Positions 1 through 5,593 of a stretch of 6,552 bases of DNA are shown one piece after another. Origin of the DNA: an uncultured Rhodospirillales bacterium. GTDB taxonomy: Bacteria; Pseudomonadota; Alphaproteobacteria; RF32; CAG-239. Numbering within the stretch: position 1 is the stretch's first letter; each line of letters opens with the position of its first letter. The notes beneath the pieces are model-generated. The model ran no database searches, had not been told where the DNA came from, and saw nothing but the letters and a program-made list of their open reading frames with translations. The stretch is taken from contig CADBMA010000072.1 of the NCBI GenBank assembly GCA_902795665.1, positions 1 to 6,552 on the forward strand. The letters are read 5' to 3'. The translations under genes were made by a program, and so were the position numbers.

Positions 1-590
1 CCCAAAAGCTTAATCCGGAAAAATATCAAATTGCGTGGACAGGACTTAGTCTTCAAGAGGTTGAGGCTTCAGGATTGGTGGTTATATTGATAGCTCTGGC
101 CTTAATTTTCTGTTATTTGTTCTTGGTGGCATTGTATGAAAGTTGGATGTTGGCATTTGCGGTGATGTTTTCGACAATTTTTGCAATTTTGGGAGCGTTG
201 GTAGGATTACACCTAATGGGGCAGACTTTAAGTATTTATGCTCAGTTGGGGCTTGTAATGTTAATTGGTTTGGCCGCTAAAAATGCTATTTTAATTGTTG
301 AATTTACTAAAGATTATCGAGAGAAAGGTGATGCAATTGTTGATGCAGCAATGAAAGGAGCCGGAGAACGTTTTCGCGCAGTTTTAATGACAGCAATGAC
401 ATTTATTCTCGGAGTGTTTCCTATGATTATTGCCAGCGGAGCCGGGGCAGCCAGTCAGATAGCCATAGGCACAGCGGTATTTTATGGCATGATTGGAGCA
501 ACATTTGTGGGAATTATTTTTATTCCGGCATATTTTGCGCTTTTTGAAACTTTGAAAGAGTGGGGTGGAAGGAGTAAACGCAATGCGTAA
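1..590 (+). CDS. RND (HAE1 family) efflux pump inner-membrane transporter, C-terminal part
   Basis: The 3' end of a gene that begins before the window; the open frame runs from base 3 with no stop until TAA at 588-590, giving 195 residues. The protein would be the proton-driven inner-membrane subunit of a tripartite drug-efflux complex (AcrB/MexB type). Residues 11-18 (AWTGLSLQ) match the segment preceding TM8 in AcrB. Five hydrophobic segments follow, as expected for TM8-TM12 (about 25-45, 48-70, 80-100, 127-147, 155-180). The TM10 motif [13 protein letters not shown] (89-101) carries Lys93, equivalent to the AcrB proton-relay lysine (K940). RFRAVLMT (123-130) supplies the matching Arg and Thr (R971/T978). 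The C-terminal tail is short and ends KRNA. The next gene, an outer-membrane factor, overlaps it by 8 nt, so the two are almost certainly co-translated. Family is certain; substrate cannot be told. An ATG- or TTG-initiated shorter protein from base 75 is not credible because the homology continues upstream. Confidence 0.96.
   Translation, partial: QKLNPEKYQIAWTGLSLQEVEASGLVVILIALALIFCYLFLVALYESWMLAFAVMFSTIFAILGALVGLHLMGQTLSIYAQLGLVMLIGLAAKNAILIVEFTKDYREKGDAIVDAAMKGAGERFRAVLMTAMTFILGVFPMIIASGAGAASQIAIGTAVFYGMIGATFVGIIFIPAYFALFETLKEWGGRSKRNA
569..574 (+). promoter_or_regulatory. Ribosome binding site for the outer-membrane efflux lipoprotein
   Basis: AAGGAG lies 8 nt before the ATG at 583, inside the last codons of the pump gene. 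It decides the start: an in-frame GTG at 565 would add six residues but has no such site in front of it, and only the 583 start puts a lipoprotein signal peptide at the very N-terminus. Confidence 0.8.
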
Positions 591-1983
591 AATATGGCAC
601 ATAATATCGTTGATTGTTTTGGGAGCTTGTTCGGTTGGGCCTGATTATCAGCAACCGGATTTATGGGAGGAGTATAAACCATCTTTTGCATCGGGAGAAC
701 AAATTCTGAGTGATAAAAAATGGTATACTATATTTAATGATGAAATCTTAAATCAAATAATAAATCATGCTTTACAGAATAGTCCTGATATAAAAACAGC
801 TAAATCTAAATTACGTCAGGCAAGATATAGCCTTAATATTAAAAAAGTTGCCTTTTGGCCAATGATTGATGCTGGTGGGGCGTATAATTATGCTTATGCT
901 CCAAAATATAATGAGTTTGGAGACAAGAGTGATTATTTTAAGGTTGGGCTTGATGCTTCGTGGGAGCTTGATATTTGGGGCGGAGGACGCAGGCAGACCG
1001 AGAGTTATTGGGCGCAGTACCAAGCATCAATAAATAGCCTTGATGATGCATTGTTATCGCTTACCGCAGAGATTGCCAATAATTATATTTTGTTGAGAGC
1101 AACACAAGAGCAGTTACGCATATCTAAAGAAAATCTGCATTTGCAACAGGACATTCTTAATACAGTTCGAGATAAATATAAATCAGGATTGGCTGATGAT
1201 ACAGCGTTAAATCAGGCAGAATTTGCCGTACAGACAACAAAATCGTTAATACCGGATCTTGAATATCAGGAAAGTGCATATCGAGGGGCTATAGAAATAT
1301 TGGCAGGAGAAATGCCTGATACAGTTGAAATATTAACGCAAAACACTAAAAATATTGTTGCAAAGACATTTAATTTTGATTTATCAAAATTATCACAATT
1401 TTCGTTTGAAAATGTTCGCTATCGCCCAGATGTTCGTGCTGCCGAGAATATGCTTGTTTCTAAAAATGCTGAAATAGGGCAGGCGATTGCAGCTCTGTTT
1501 CCTAATGTAAACGTTAGCGCATTATTAGGGTGGCAGGGACATTTGATTAAGGACTTAGGAAAGTCTGAAAATGCGGCGTACGGATATAATCCGATAGTAA
1601 ATTTACCTTTTTTACATTGGGGACAGCTCACCAATCAGGTCAAACTTAGTAAAGAGATAAAATCAGAATATTTTTATGCATATCAAAATGCGTTGTTGAT
1701 GGCCGCACAAGAGGTAAAAAATGCAGTAACCGCCGTAAAAAAAGAATATGAGAAAAATTCAGCGCTGCAAAAATCTGTAAATAATATGCAAAAAGTATTA
1801 TCATCAATGAAAATAAAATATAAGGAAGGATTGGTAGAGTTTAGTGATTTGTTGTTGGCGGAACAACACCTGCTCTCGGCGCAAAACAATCTTGCAGCCA
1901 GTCGCGGTGCGGTTTACCAGCATATTGTAAGTTTTTATAAGTCAGTCGGCGGTGGTTATTGCGCCTTTAATCCACGTAAATAA
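583..1983 (+). CDS. RND efflux system outer-membrane lipoprotein, NodT/OprM family
   Basis: A 466-residue outer-membrane factor that forms the trimeric exit duct of a tripartite efflux pump. The N-terminus is a short type II signal peptide with lipobox L13-G-A-C16. The mature protein starts [10 protein letters not shown], the hallmark opening of NodT/OprM-type factors. The body has the two-fold repeated outer_membrane_efflux layout: a first half with the strand-type segment [14 protein letters not shown] (about 126-139) and a long helical stretch (about 150-220), then a second half with YRPDVRAAE (about 284-292), an alanine-rich helix, and [21 protein letters not shown] near the C-terminus (about 427-447). 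Length is normal for the family. The ATG at 583 overlaps the pump's stop codon by 8 nt (ATGCGTAA), which points to translational coupling. The 3' end runs 28 bp into a convergent gene. The periplasmic adaptor gene is not in the window and presumably lies upstream of the pump gene. Confidence 0.95.
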   Translation: MRKIWHIISLIVLGACSVGPDYQQPDLWEEYKPSFASGEQILSDKKWYTIFNDEILNQIINHALQNSPDIKTAKSKLRQARYSLNIKKVAFWPMIDAGGAYNYAYAPKYNEFGDKSDYFKVGLDASWELDIWGGGRRQTESYWAQYQASINSLDDALLSLTAEIANNYILLRATQEQLRISKENLHLQQDILNTVRDKYKSGLADDTALNQAEFAVQTTKSLIPDLEYQESAYRGAIEILAGEMPDTVEILTQNTKNIVAKTFNFDLSKLSQFSFENVRYRPDVRAAENMLVSKNAEIGQAIAALFPNVNVSALLGWQGHLIKDLGKSENAAYGYNPIVNLPFLHWGQLTNQVKLSKEIKSEYFYAYQNALLMAAQEVKNAVTAVKKEYEKNSALQKSVNNMQKVLSSMKIKYKEGLVEFSDLLLAEQHLLSAQNNLAASRGAVYQHIVSFYKSVGGGYCAFNPRK

Positions 1984-2471
1984 ATGTTTGTTATGTCAGG
2001 AATATCATAATTCCGGGCGGTATATCCGCGATTTAGCATACAATCTACATATTTTTTATAATTTATATCATCGTCGTCTTCCAAAGCCGGAGTGTTAATC
2101 ATGATAGGTTGTGCTCCGGGGTATGGAACAAAACTTGCCCATATGCCGCTCTTGCCATTCCAATCAGCGCGTATTTCAAGATGTTTTTCTTCGGTGTAAA
2201 AAATATTATGCAACCATCTCTTCGCAGCTGGAAGCAGTTTGAAAGTTGCAGCTTGTTTCATACAATATTTGTGGTCAATGGCAAATTTTTGCACACCAGT
2301 GCGGGGACGTTGCCAGTGGTAAGCTTCTTGCCCGTTGCCATGAGCTCCAAACCAGCTAAACGGAGGGATATTCCACCATGGGCGGCTGGGGTTGTTCTGT
2401 TGTGAGCTCAATAAAGAGCAGGAGCTTAAAATAACGCATAAAATGGTGAGTAGTACATATTTTTTTATCAT
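1956..2471 (-). CDS. Small lipoprotein of unknown function
   Basis: A 171-residue predicted lipoprotein I do not recognise as a named family. The signal peptide (MIKKYVLLTILCVILSSC) ends in lipobox L15-S-S-C18, and the +2 residue is Ser, which favours outer-membrane sorting. Next comes a low-complexity Ser/Gln/Asn linker, a Trp/Pro-rich stretch WWNIPPFSWFG (32-42), and a globular part with two cysteines, Cys70 in HKYCMKQA and Cys144 in YVDCMLNRGY. The pair of motifs '..C..EA/QA' and 'Y..CM..RGY' recalls small proteobacterial lipoproteins in which these cysteines probably form a disulphide; that is inference. An acidic run EDDDD (131-135) lies between them. The ATG is 2 nt downstream of the fzlA stop, so it is the last gene of the xseB-ispA-SBP-fzlA run and probably translationally coupled, as the ribosome binding site is weak. 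Its 3' end overlaps the convergent efflux gene by 28 bp. Coding status is well supported by signal peptide and context; function is open. Confidence 0.82.
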   Translation of the reverse strand: MIKKYVLLTILCVILSSCSLLSSQQNNPSRPWWNIPPFSWFGAHGNGQEAYHWQRPRTGVQKFAIDHKYCMKQAATFKLLPAAKRWLHNIFYTEEKHLEIRADWNGKSGIWASFVPYPGAQPIMINTPALEDDDDINYKKYVDCMLNRGYTARNYDIPDITNIYLRGLKAQ

Positions 2472-2473
2472 AG

Positions 2474-3145
2474 CTAAAAATCCAAATTGCTGTAGTGTTT
2501 AGATGGCAATATGCCTTTTATGTTATCTTTTAAGATTTCTTTGAAGCTTGGACGCGATTTTATTTTTGAATACCATATTTTGGCGTTTTTGTAGCTTTCC
2601 CAAGGTACATCGCCCAAATAATCTATAACGGAGAGTTGAGCAGCTGCACTGATATCGGCTAAAGAAAATTCATCTCCGGCCAAAAAATTACGAGACTCGC
2701 ATAGCCAGTCCAAGTATTCAAGATGAAAATTAAGATTGTTGTATCCGCTTTTTAATATTCTGGAATCTGGAGCAATTCCTGACATGAAACGTTTGAATAC
2801 CTTTTCACTGACAATATTGCGATAGACCTCGCGGTAGAATTTGTTATCGAACCATTCGGTAATACGGCGAATCTCGGCACGATGCTTATAATCGCCATTA
2901 ATAAGAGATATTTCTTTTGATTTATAAGCTTCATCTAAAAATTCGCAAATAGCGTTATTTCCGGTAATTACGTTGCCGTCATACACAAATATAGGAAGTT
3001 CTCCGGCGGGATTAAGACGCAGAGCTTCTGTTGATAAATTCCATGGTTCTTCTTCTTTTAGAACAAATAAAATTCGTTTTTCTCCCAGCAATAGACGCAC
3101 TTTGCGAGAAAAAGAGGAAACGGGATGATGTATTAACAAAACCAT
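2474..3145 (-). CDS. fzlA: FzlA-type FtsZ-associated division protein (glutathione S-transferase fold)
   Basis: A 223-residue protein with a thioredoxin-like GST N-terminal domain (about 1-75) and an all-helical GST C-terminal domain (about 88-205). It starts LIHHPVSSFSRKVRLLLGEK, with NPAGELPIFV (45-54) holding the cis-proline of the GST fold. The C-terminal domain has WFDNKFYREV (98-107), the N-capping type motif FSLADISAAAQLSVIDYLGDVPW (160-182), and KSRPSF (196-201). The extended tail ends HYSNLDF (217-223); this conserved 'HY..LDF' end, with the VIDYLGDVPW segment, separates FzlA from ordinary GSTs as I recall the Caulobacter protein. In Caulobacter FzlA binds FtsZ, is needed for division, and is not thought to act as a transferase. 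The gene lies 57 nt after the SBP gene and 2 nt before the lipoprotein gene. An imperfect AGGCAGG site lies about 6 nt before the ATG. A generic GST is the alternative, but the tail argues against it. Confidence 0.88.
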   Translation of the reverse strand: MVLLIHHPVSSFSRKVRLLLGEKRILFVLKEEEPWNLSTEALRLNPAGELPIFVYDGNVITGNNAICEFLDEAYKSKEISLINGDYKHRAEIRRITEWFDNKFYREVYRNIVSEKVFKRFMSGIAPDSRILKSGYNNLNFHLEYLDWLCESRNFLAGDEFSLADISAAAQLSVIDYLGDVPWESYKNAKIWYSKIKSRPSFKEILKDNIKGILPSKHYSNLDF

Positions 3146-3173
3146 GAAAAACCTGCCTTCAATATATTCTATC

Positions 3174-3186
3174 TGTTAACTTAACA
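3174..3186. repeat. 13-bp palindrome upstream of fzlA
   Basis: TGTTAACTTAACA is a perfect inverted repeat of two 6-bp arms around a single central base (3180). It sits 28 nt upstream of the fzlA start, inside the longest gap of the operon. On the coding strand a TAGAAT box (a possible -10, 5 of 6 to consensus) follows 3 nt later, but no convincing -35 was found at the right distance. It could be an operator or chance in AT-rich DNA. Confidence 0.35.
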
Positions 3187-3202
3187 ATTTGTATGCCCAA
3201 GG

Positions 3203-4054
3203 TCAATTGCTATTTTGATTTTCTAATACATAAGATGGAGGAACTGTTCCTTGAGTTTCTTGTTTTATTTGTTCAAGAATTTCAATAGCGCGTGCTTTGA
3301 TTTTGTCGCGAGTTTCTTGATTTTGCATCAATTGTGTAAAATTATGGACCAGATAATCGCGTTCACGAGAGGTTTTGGCAATGCCTAAAAATACAGGCAT
3401 ATTCCAAATGCTTTTCTTTGAAATACTTAGCATATCATTTAATCCAAGTTTCATCATTTCGGTCATTCCAAACCAATAACTGGTGAATATATAATCAACT
3501 TCTCCGCGCATCAATTTGCCATATAGGTCATAAGAATTGTCTACTTTTTCAATGTTGAATAATGATAGCTGATCTTGAACAAAAGTACTTAATTGTTCTC
3601 TGGAGTCCATGGCGCCTTTCATTTGTTTGAGGTCATCAATATTTTTGACTTCGGATATACGAGATGGCAGCATGACCAGATGAATTGGGTTGTCGATCAT
3701 GGCCGGATAGATATATTTCCAGTCCTCATAAAGAGGGGTGTCAGAATACATACCAAGTAAAATATCGCTACGTCCTTTAGCCCCTTTGCGTACAGTATCT
3801 TCATAAGTATCTGATTCGAAAATATGGGCAGTAAATTGGGCTTTTTCTTCAAAATCACTTAACAAACGGTCAAATATGCCTGCGTATTTGTGGCTATCTA
3901 TGGTTCCCAGCGGGTAATAATCGTCAAAAAATGAGATATTGAGAGAGCGTGTCGACATTTTTTTAGGAACGCCAAATTGAACTTGAGCAAGAGCAATACC
4001 TCCTATTAATGCAATGGTGACGATGATAATTGATAATGTTAAAATTTTTTTCAT
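3203..4054 (-). CDS. Secreted solute-binding protein, family 3-like (divergent, orphan)
   Basis: A 283-residue periplasmic protein. A Sec signal peptide (1-23) ends in A21-L-A23, with cleavage likely before Gln24. The mature part resembles the bilobal family 3 (amino-acid type) solute-binding fold: first strand LNISFFDDYYPLG (38-50), then GRSDILLGMYSDTPLYEDWKY (94-114), which corresponds to the 'G..D.i..g.t.T..R' segment. A hinge and second lobe follow (MKGAMDSREQLSTFV, GEVDYIFTSYWFG, FLGIAKTS), then helices near the C-terminus (about 231-265). The arginine that normally binds the ligand carboxylate after 'TP' is not seen, being replaced by Tyr-Glu (109-110), so a standard amino-acid ligand is doubtful. 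No ABC permease or ATPase gene is adjacent. The ATG has a strong AAGGGAG site 6 nt upstream that straddles the ispA stop codon, 11 nt away, so it is cotranscribed with ispA. It could instead be a sensory or structural protein that keeps the fold. Confidence 0.82.
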   Translation of the reverse strand: MKKILTLSIIIVTIALIGGIALAQVQFGVPKKMSTRSLNISFFDDYYPLGTIDSHKYAGIFDRLLSDFEEKAQFTAHIFESDTYEDTVRKGAKGRSDILLGMYSDTPLYEDWKYIYPAMIDNPIHLVMLPSRISEVKNIDDLKQMKGAMDSREQLSTFVQDQLSLFNIEKVDNSYDLYGKLMRGEVDYIFTSYWFGMTEMMKLGLNDMLSISKKSIWNMPVFLGIAKTSRERDYLVHNFTQLMQNQETRDKIKARAIEILEQIKQETQGTVPPSYVLENQNSN

Positions 4055-4060
4055 GATAAG

Positions 4061-4067
4061 CTCCCTT
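4061..4067 (-). promoter_or_regulatory. Ribosome binding site of the solute-binding protein gene
   Basis: On the minus strand AAGGGAG lies 6 nt before the ATG at 4054 and overlaps the ispA TAA stop (4068-4066). Termination of ispA translation would therefore place the ribosome directly on this site, which supports coupling of the two genes. Confidence 0.75.
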
Positions 4068-4968
4068 AGTGGTTGCGTGTGATTATGTAATGGGCTAAAT
4101 CTTGCAGGTTTTTGGCTTTTTCTCCAAAAACGGCTATATCGTTAATTGCGCTGTGTATTAATTCTTTAGCGATTTTTTTAGCAGTTTCAAGCCCATATAG
4201 CGATATAAAAGTTAGCTTGTTTTGCTGAGAATCTTTGTGCAGAGTTTTACCGACTTTGCTTTCATTACCGGTAGCATCCAAAATGTCGTCAGCAATCTGA
4301 AATGCAATGCCGATTTTACGCGAATAGTTTCGCAGTTTTTCGGCCTCTTCGGAGGTTGCTCCGCCTAGCGTTGCTCCGGCTTCTACGGCATATTGCAATA
4401 GGCGTCCGGTTTTCATTTCTTCAATCCGTTTAATTATCTCTTCACGATTTTGCTCAGAGGTATTGTATGCGGAAGCAATTAAATCGAGCATTTGTCCGGC
4501 AACCATGCCGTCAAAGGCACCGGCAGCACGCGCCAACATTTCAATTAAACGACAGCGCATATTTGCATCCGGAGCGGTTTGCGGATAACTCATAATTTCG
4601 AAAGCGTAGGTTAAAAGCCCATCACCGGCAATAATTGCCGTTGCTTCGTCAAATTGTTTATGGCAAGTTGGGAAACCGCGCCGTAAATCGTCATCATCCA
4701 TTGCCGGAAGGTCATCGTGAATAAGAGAATATGTATGCAGCATTTCCAGCGCAATTGCAGTATTGATGGATTGTTCAAAACCAACACCAAACAAAGCGGC
4801 CGTCTCATAAACTAAGAAAGGGCGCAGTCGTTTGCCGCCACGGGTCAAAGAGTAGTGCATTGCTTCAGTGACTCTGCGTTCTGACTTTTCAGGAAAAGGA
4901 AAAAAACGTCCAATCTCTTGGTTGAACTTGGCCGTATAGTCGGCTAAAATTTGTTTAAAATCATTCAT
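4066..4968 (-). CDS. ispA: Farnesyl diphosphate synthase (polyprenyl synthetase)
   Basis: A 300-residue trans-prenyltransferase that condenses isopentenyl diphosphate with dimethylallyl and then geranyl diphosphate to make C15 farnesyl diphosphate. That product is the precursor of undecaprenyl phosphate, quinones and other isoprenoids; the enzyme is cytosolic. Visible motifs are GGKRLRP (44-50), the first Asp-rich motif HDDLPAMDDDDLRRG (84-98) in the bacterial DDx4D form, CHKQFDEATAIIAGD (102-116), KTGRLL (186-191), and the second Asp-rich motif FQIADDILD (223-231), with the C-terminus LAHYIITRN as in E. coli IspA. Tyr80, five residues before the first Asp, fits a C15 product. The ATG at 4968 is chosen over an upstream in-frame start at 5028: it gives the usual family length (E. 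coli IspA is 299 residues) and overlaps the xseB stop by 8 nt. The site upstream is weak, so coupling to xseB is likely. In many proteobacteria dxs follows; here a binding-protein gene follows instead. Confidence 0.96.
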   Translation of the reverse strand: MNDFKQILADYTAKFNQEIGRFFPFPEKSERRVTEAMHYSLTRGGKRLRPFLVYETAALFGVGFEQSINTAIALEMLHTYSLIHDDLPAMDDDDLRRGFPTCHKQFDEATAIIAGDGLLTYAFEIMSYPQTAPDANMRCRLIEMLARAAGAFDGMVAGQMLDLIASAYNTSEQNREEIIKRIEEMKTGRLLQYAVEAGATLGGATSEEAEKLRNYSRKIGIAFQIADDILDATGNESKVGKTLHKDSQQNKLTFISLYGLETAKKIAKELIHSAINDIAVFGEKAKNLQDLAHYIITRNH

Positions 4969-5206
4969 TATTGTTGTCCAGCTCGGAGAGAGCAATCTGT
5001 CCATCGGGAGACAATTCGATCTTCTCAATTTTTAACTTGGCGTCATTTAGCTTTTTTTCGCAAAATTTTTTTAATTTGATGGCTTTTTCATAAGCGGTGA
5101 CAGCTTCATCAAGTTTTATCTTTCCGGCCTCAAGTTCGCGAACTAAGTTTTCCAGTTGGGCCATTGCTTCTTCAAAATTTAGATTTTCTATTTCGTTTTC
5201 CGGCAT
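4961..5206 (-). CDS. xseB: Exodeoxyribonuclease VII small subunit
   Basis: An 81-residue XseB, the small helical subunit that coats the XseA large subunit in exonuclease VII, a nuclease degrading single-stranded DNA from both ends in repair. The typical core is present: LNFEEAMAQLENLVRELEAG (9-28), then KLDEAVTAYEKAIKLKKFCEKKL (31-53) and KIEKI (59-63), two helices forming a hairpin. The C-terminal tail after residue 64 is acidic (ELDNNNE). Length is usual for the family. The start has a strong GGAGGA site 4 nt upstream. It is the first gene of the minus-strand run and sits behind a good promoter; ispA begins within its last codons. XseA is not encoded in the window. Confidence 0.95.
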   Translation of the reverse strand: MPENEIENLNFEEAMAQLENLVRELEAGKIKLDEAVTAYEKAIKLKKFCEKKLNDAKLKIEKIELSPDGQIALSELDNNNE

Positions 5207-5210
5207 ATTT

Positions 5211-5216
5211 TCCTCC
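5211..5216 (-). promoter_or_regulatory. Ribosome binding site of xseB
   Basis: GGAGGA on the minus strand, 4 nt before the ATG at 5206. It is the best Shine-Dalgarno match in the window and fixes the xseB start. Confidence 0.8.
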
Positions 5217-5229
5217 GTTTAATGCATAC

Positions 5230-5265
5230 TGATATTAACTCGATAATCTTTAAATTTCAATATCA
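5230..5265. repeat. Inverted repeat over the divergent xseB/arsR promoter region
   Basis: TGATATT (5230-5236) is matched by its exact reverse complement AATATCA (5259-5265); allowing one mismatch the arms extend to TGATATTAA and TGATATTGA. The left arm covers the xseB -10 box and the right arm the -35 box. The arms are 29 bp apart start to start, a little under three helical turns. A dimeric repressor such as the adjacent ArsR protein would normally bind a closer-spaced repeat, so this is a candidate only. Confidence 0.35.
5232..5260 (-). promoter_or_regulatory. Sigma70-like promoter of the xseB-ispA operon
   Basis: On the minus strand a -35 box TTGAAA (5260-5255) is separated by exactly 17 nt from a -10 box TAATAT (5237-5232). 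Transcription would start near 5225, giving a leader of about 20 nt that holds the xseB ribosome binding site. Two arms of an inverted repeat overlap both boxes, so the divergent ArsR protein could control it; that last point is inference. Confidence 0.6.
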
Positions 5266-5301
5266 ATGTCTATTTTATAAATATCTAATCAAGAATATGG
5301 T

Positions 5302-5305
5302 GGAG
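5302..5305 (+). promoter_or_regulatory. Ribosome binding site of the arsR-type gene
   Basis: GGAG in the context GGTGGAG lies 6 nt before the ATG at 5312. It supports that start over the in-frame ATG at 5297, which lies upstream of this site, and over the ATG at 5222. Confidence 0.6.
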
Positions 5306-5311
5306 ATAAAG

Positions 5312-5593
5312 ATGAAAAATATTAAATTGATTGCCGAAAGCGCTACAATGTTTAAGGCTCTTGGAAATGCTAAACGACTGGAGATTATATATGTTTTGCG
5401 CGGAAAAGAAAGAAAAGTCGGAGAATTGGAAAAAATGCTGCATATCAGTCAGTCAGCGTTGTCGCAGCATTTGGCAGTATTACGCGCAGCAGATATTGTG
5501 TCCACCCGTCGAGAGGCGCAATTTGTCTACTATTCTTTAACAAATGCGAGATGTAAGCATCTTCTTGATTTTTTAGACAGTATCTATAGTTAA
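5312..5593 (+). CDS. ArsR-family winged-helix transcriptional regulator
   Basis: A 93-residue DNA-binding repressor of the ArsR/SmtB fold, expected to act as a dimer in the cytosol. MFKALGNAKRLEIIYVLRG (13-31) is the standard first helices. VGELEKML-HISQSALSQHLAVLRAADIV (36-63) is the helix-turn-helix, with the recognition helix at about 47-57. STRREAQFVYYSL (64-76) is the beta wing, followed by a C-terminal dimerisation helix (78-91). The metal-binding 'ELCVCD' type motif of ArsR/SmtB is absent (ELEKML instead) and only one cysteine (Cys81) is present, so the two-cysteine redox switch of BigR/SqrR-like members is also absent; the signal is unknown. The start is set by a GGAG site. An earlier ATG at 5222 would add 30 residues of AT-rich, non-conserved sequence over the promoter region. 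The gene is divergent from xseB and ends 4 nt into the convergent virD4-like gene. Its targets may include itself and the xseB promoter. Confidence 0.92.
   Translation: MKNIKLIAESATMFKALGNAKRLEIIYVLRGKERKVGELEKMLHISQSALSQHLAVLRAADIVSTRREAQFVYYSLTNARCKHLLDFLDSIYS

Noticed and set aside
2017..2029. Small hairpin GCGG-TATAT-CCGC as a terminator for the efflux operon.
   Set aside because: The stem is only 4 bp, no T-run follows, and it lies inside the lipoprotein coding region.
2109..2405. A 98-codon plus-strand open frame opposite the lipoprotein gene.
   Set aside because: It has no homology-like features or ribosome binding site, and the opposite strand has a signal peptide, lipobox and operon context.
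4969..5028. Twenty-residue N-terminal extension of IspA from an in-frame start at 5028.
   Set aside because: It lies wholly inside xseB, is not part of the family, and the ATG at 4968 gives the usual length and an 8-nt overlap with the xseB stop.
5276..5281. TATAAA as the -10 box of an arsR promoter.
   Set aside because: No acceptable -35 box is found 16-18 nt upstream; the nearest TTTCAA is only 15 nt away and is the complement of the xseB -35 box. AT-rich background makes chance matches likely.
5222..5311. Thirty-residue N-terminal extension of the ArsR protein from the ATG at 5222.
   Set aside because: The encoded residues are AT-driven and unlike the family, the stretch covers the divergent promoter, and a GGAG site supports the start at 5312.
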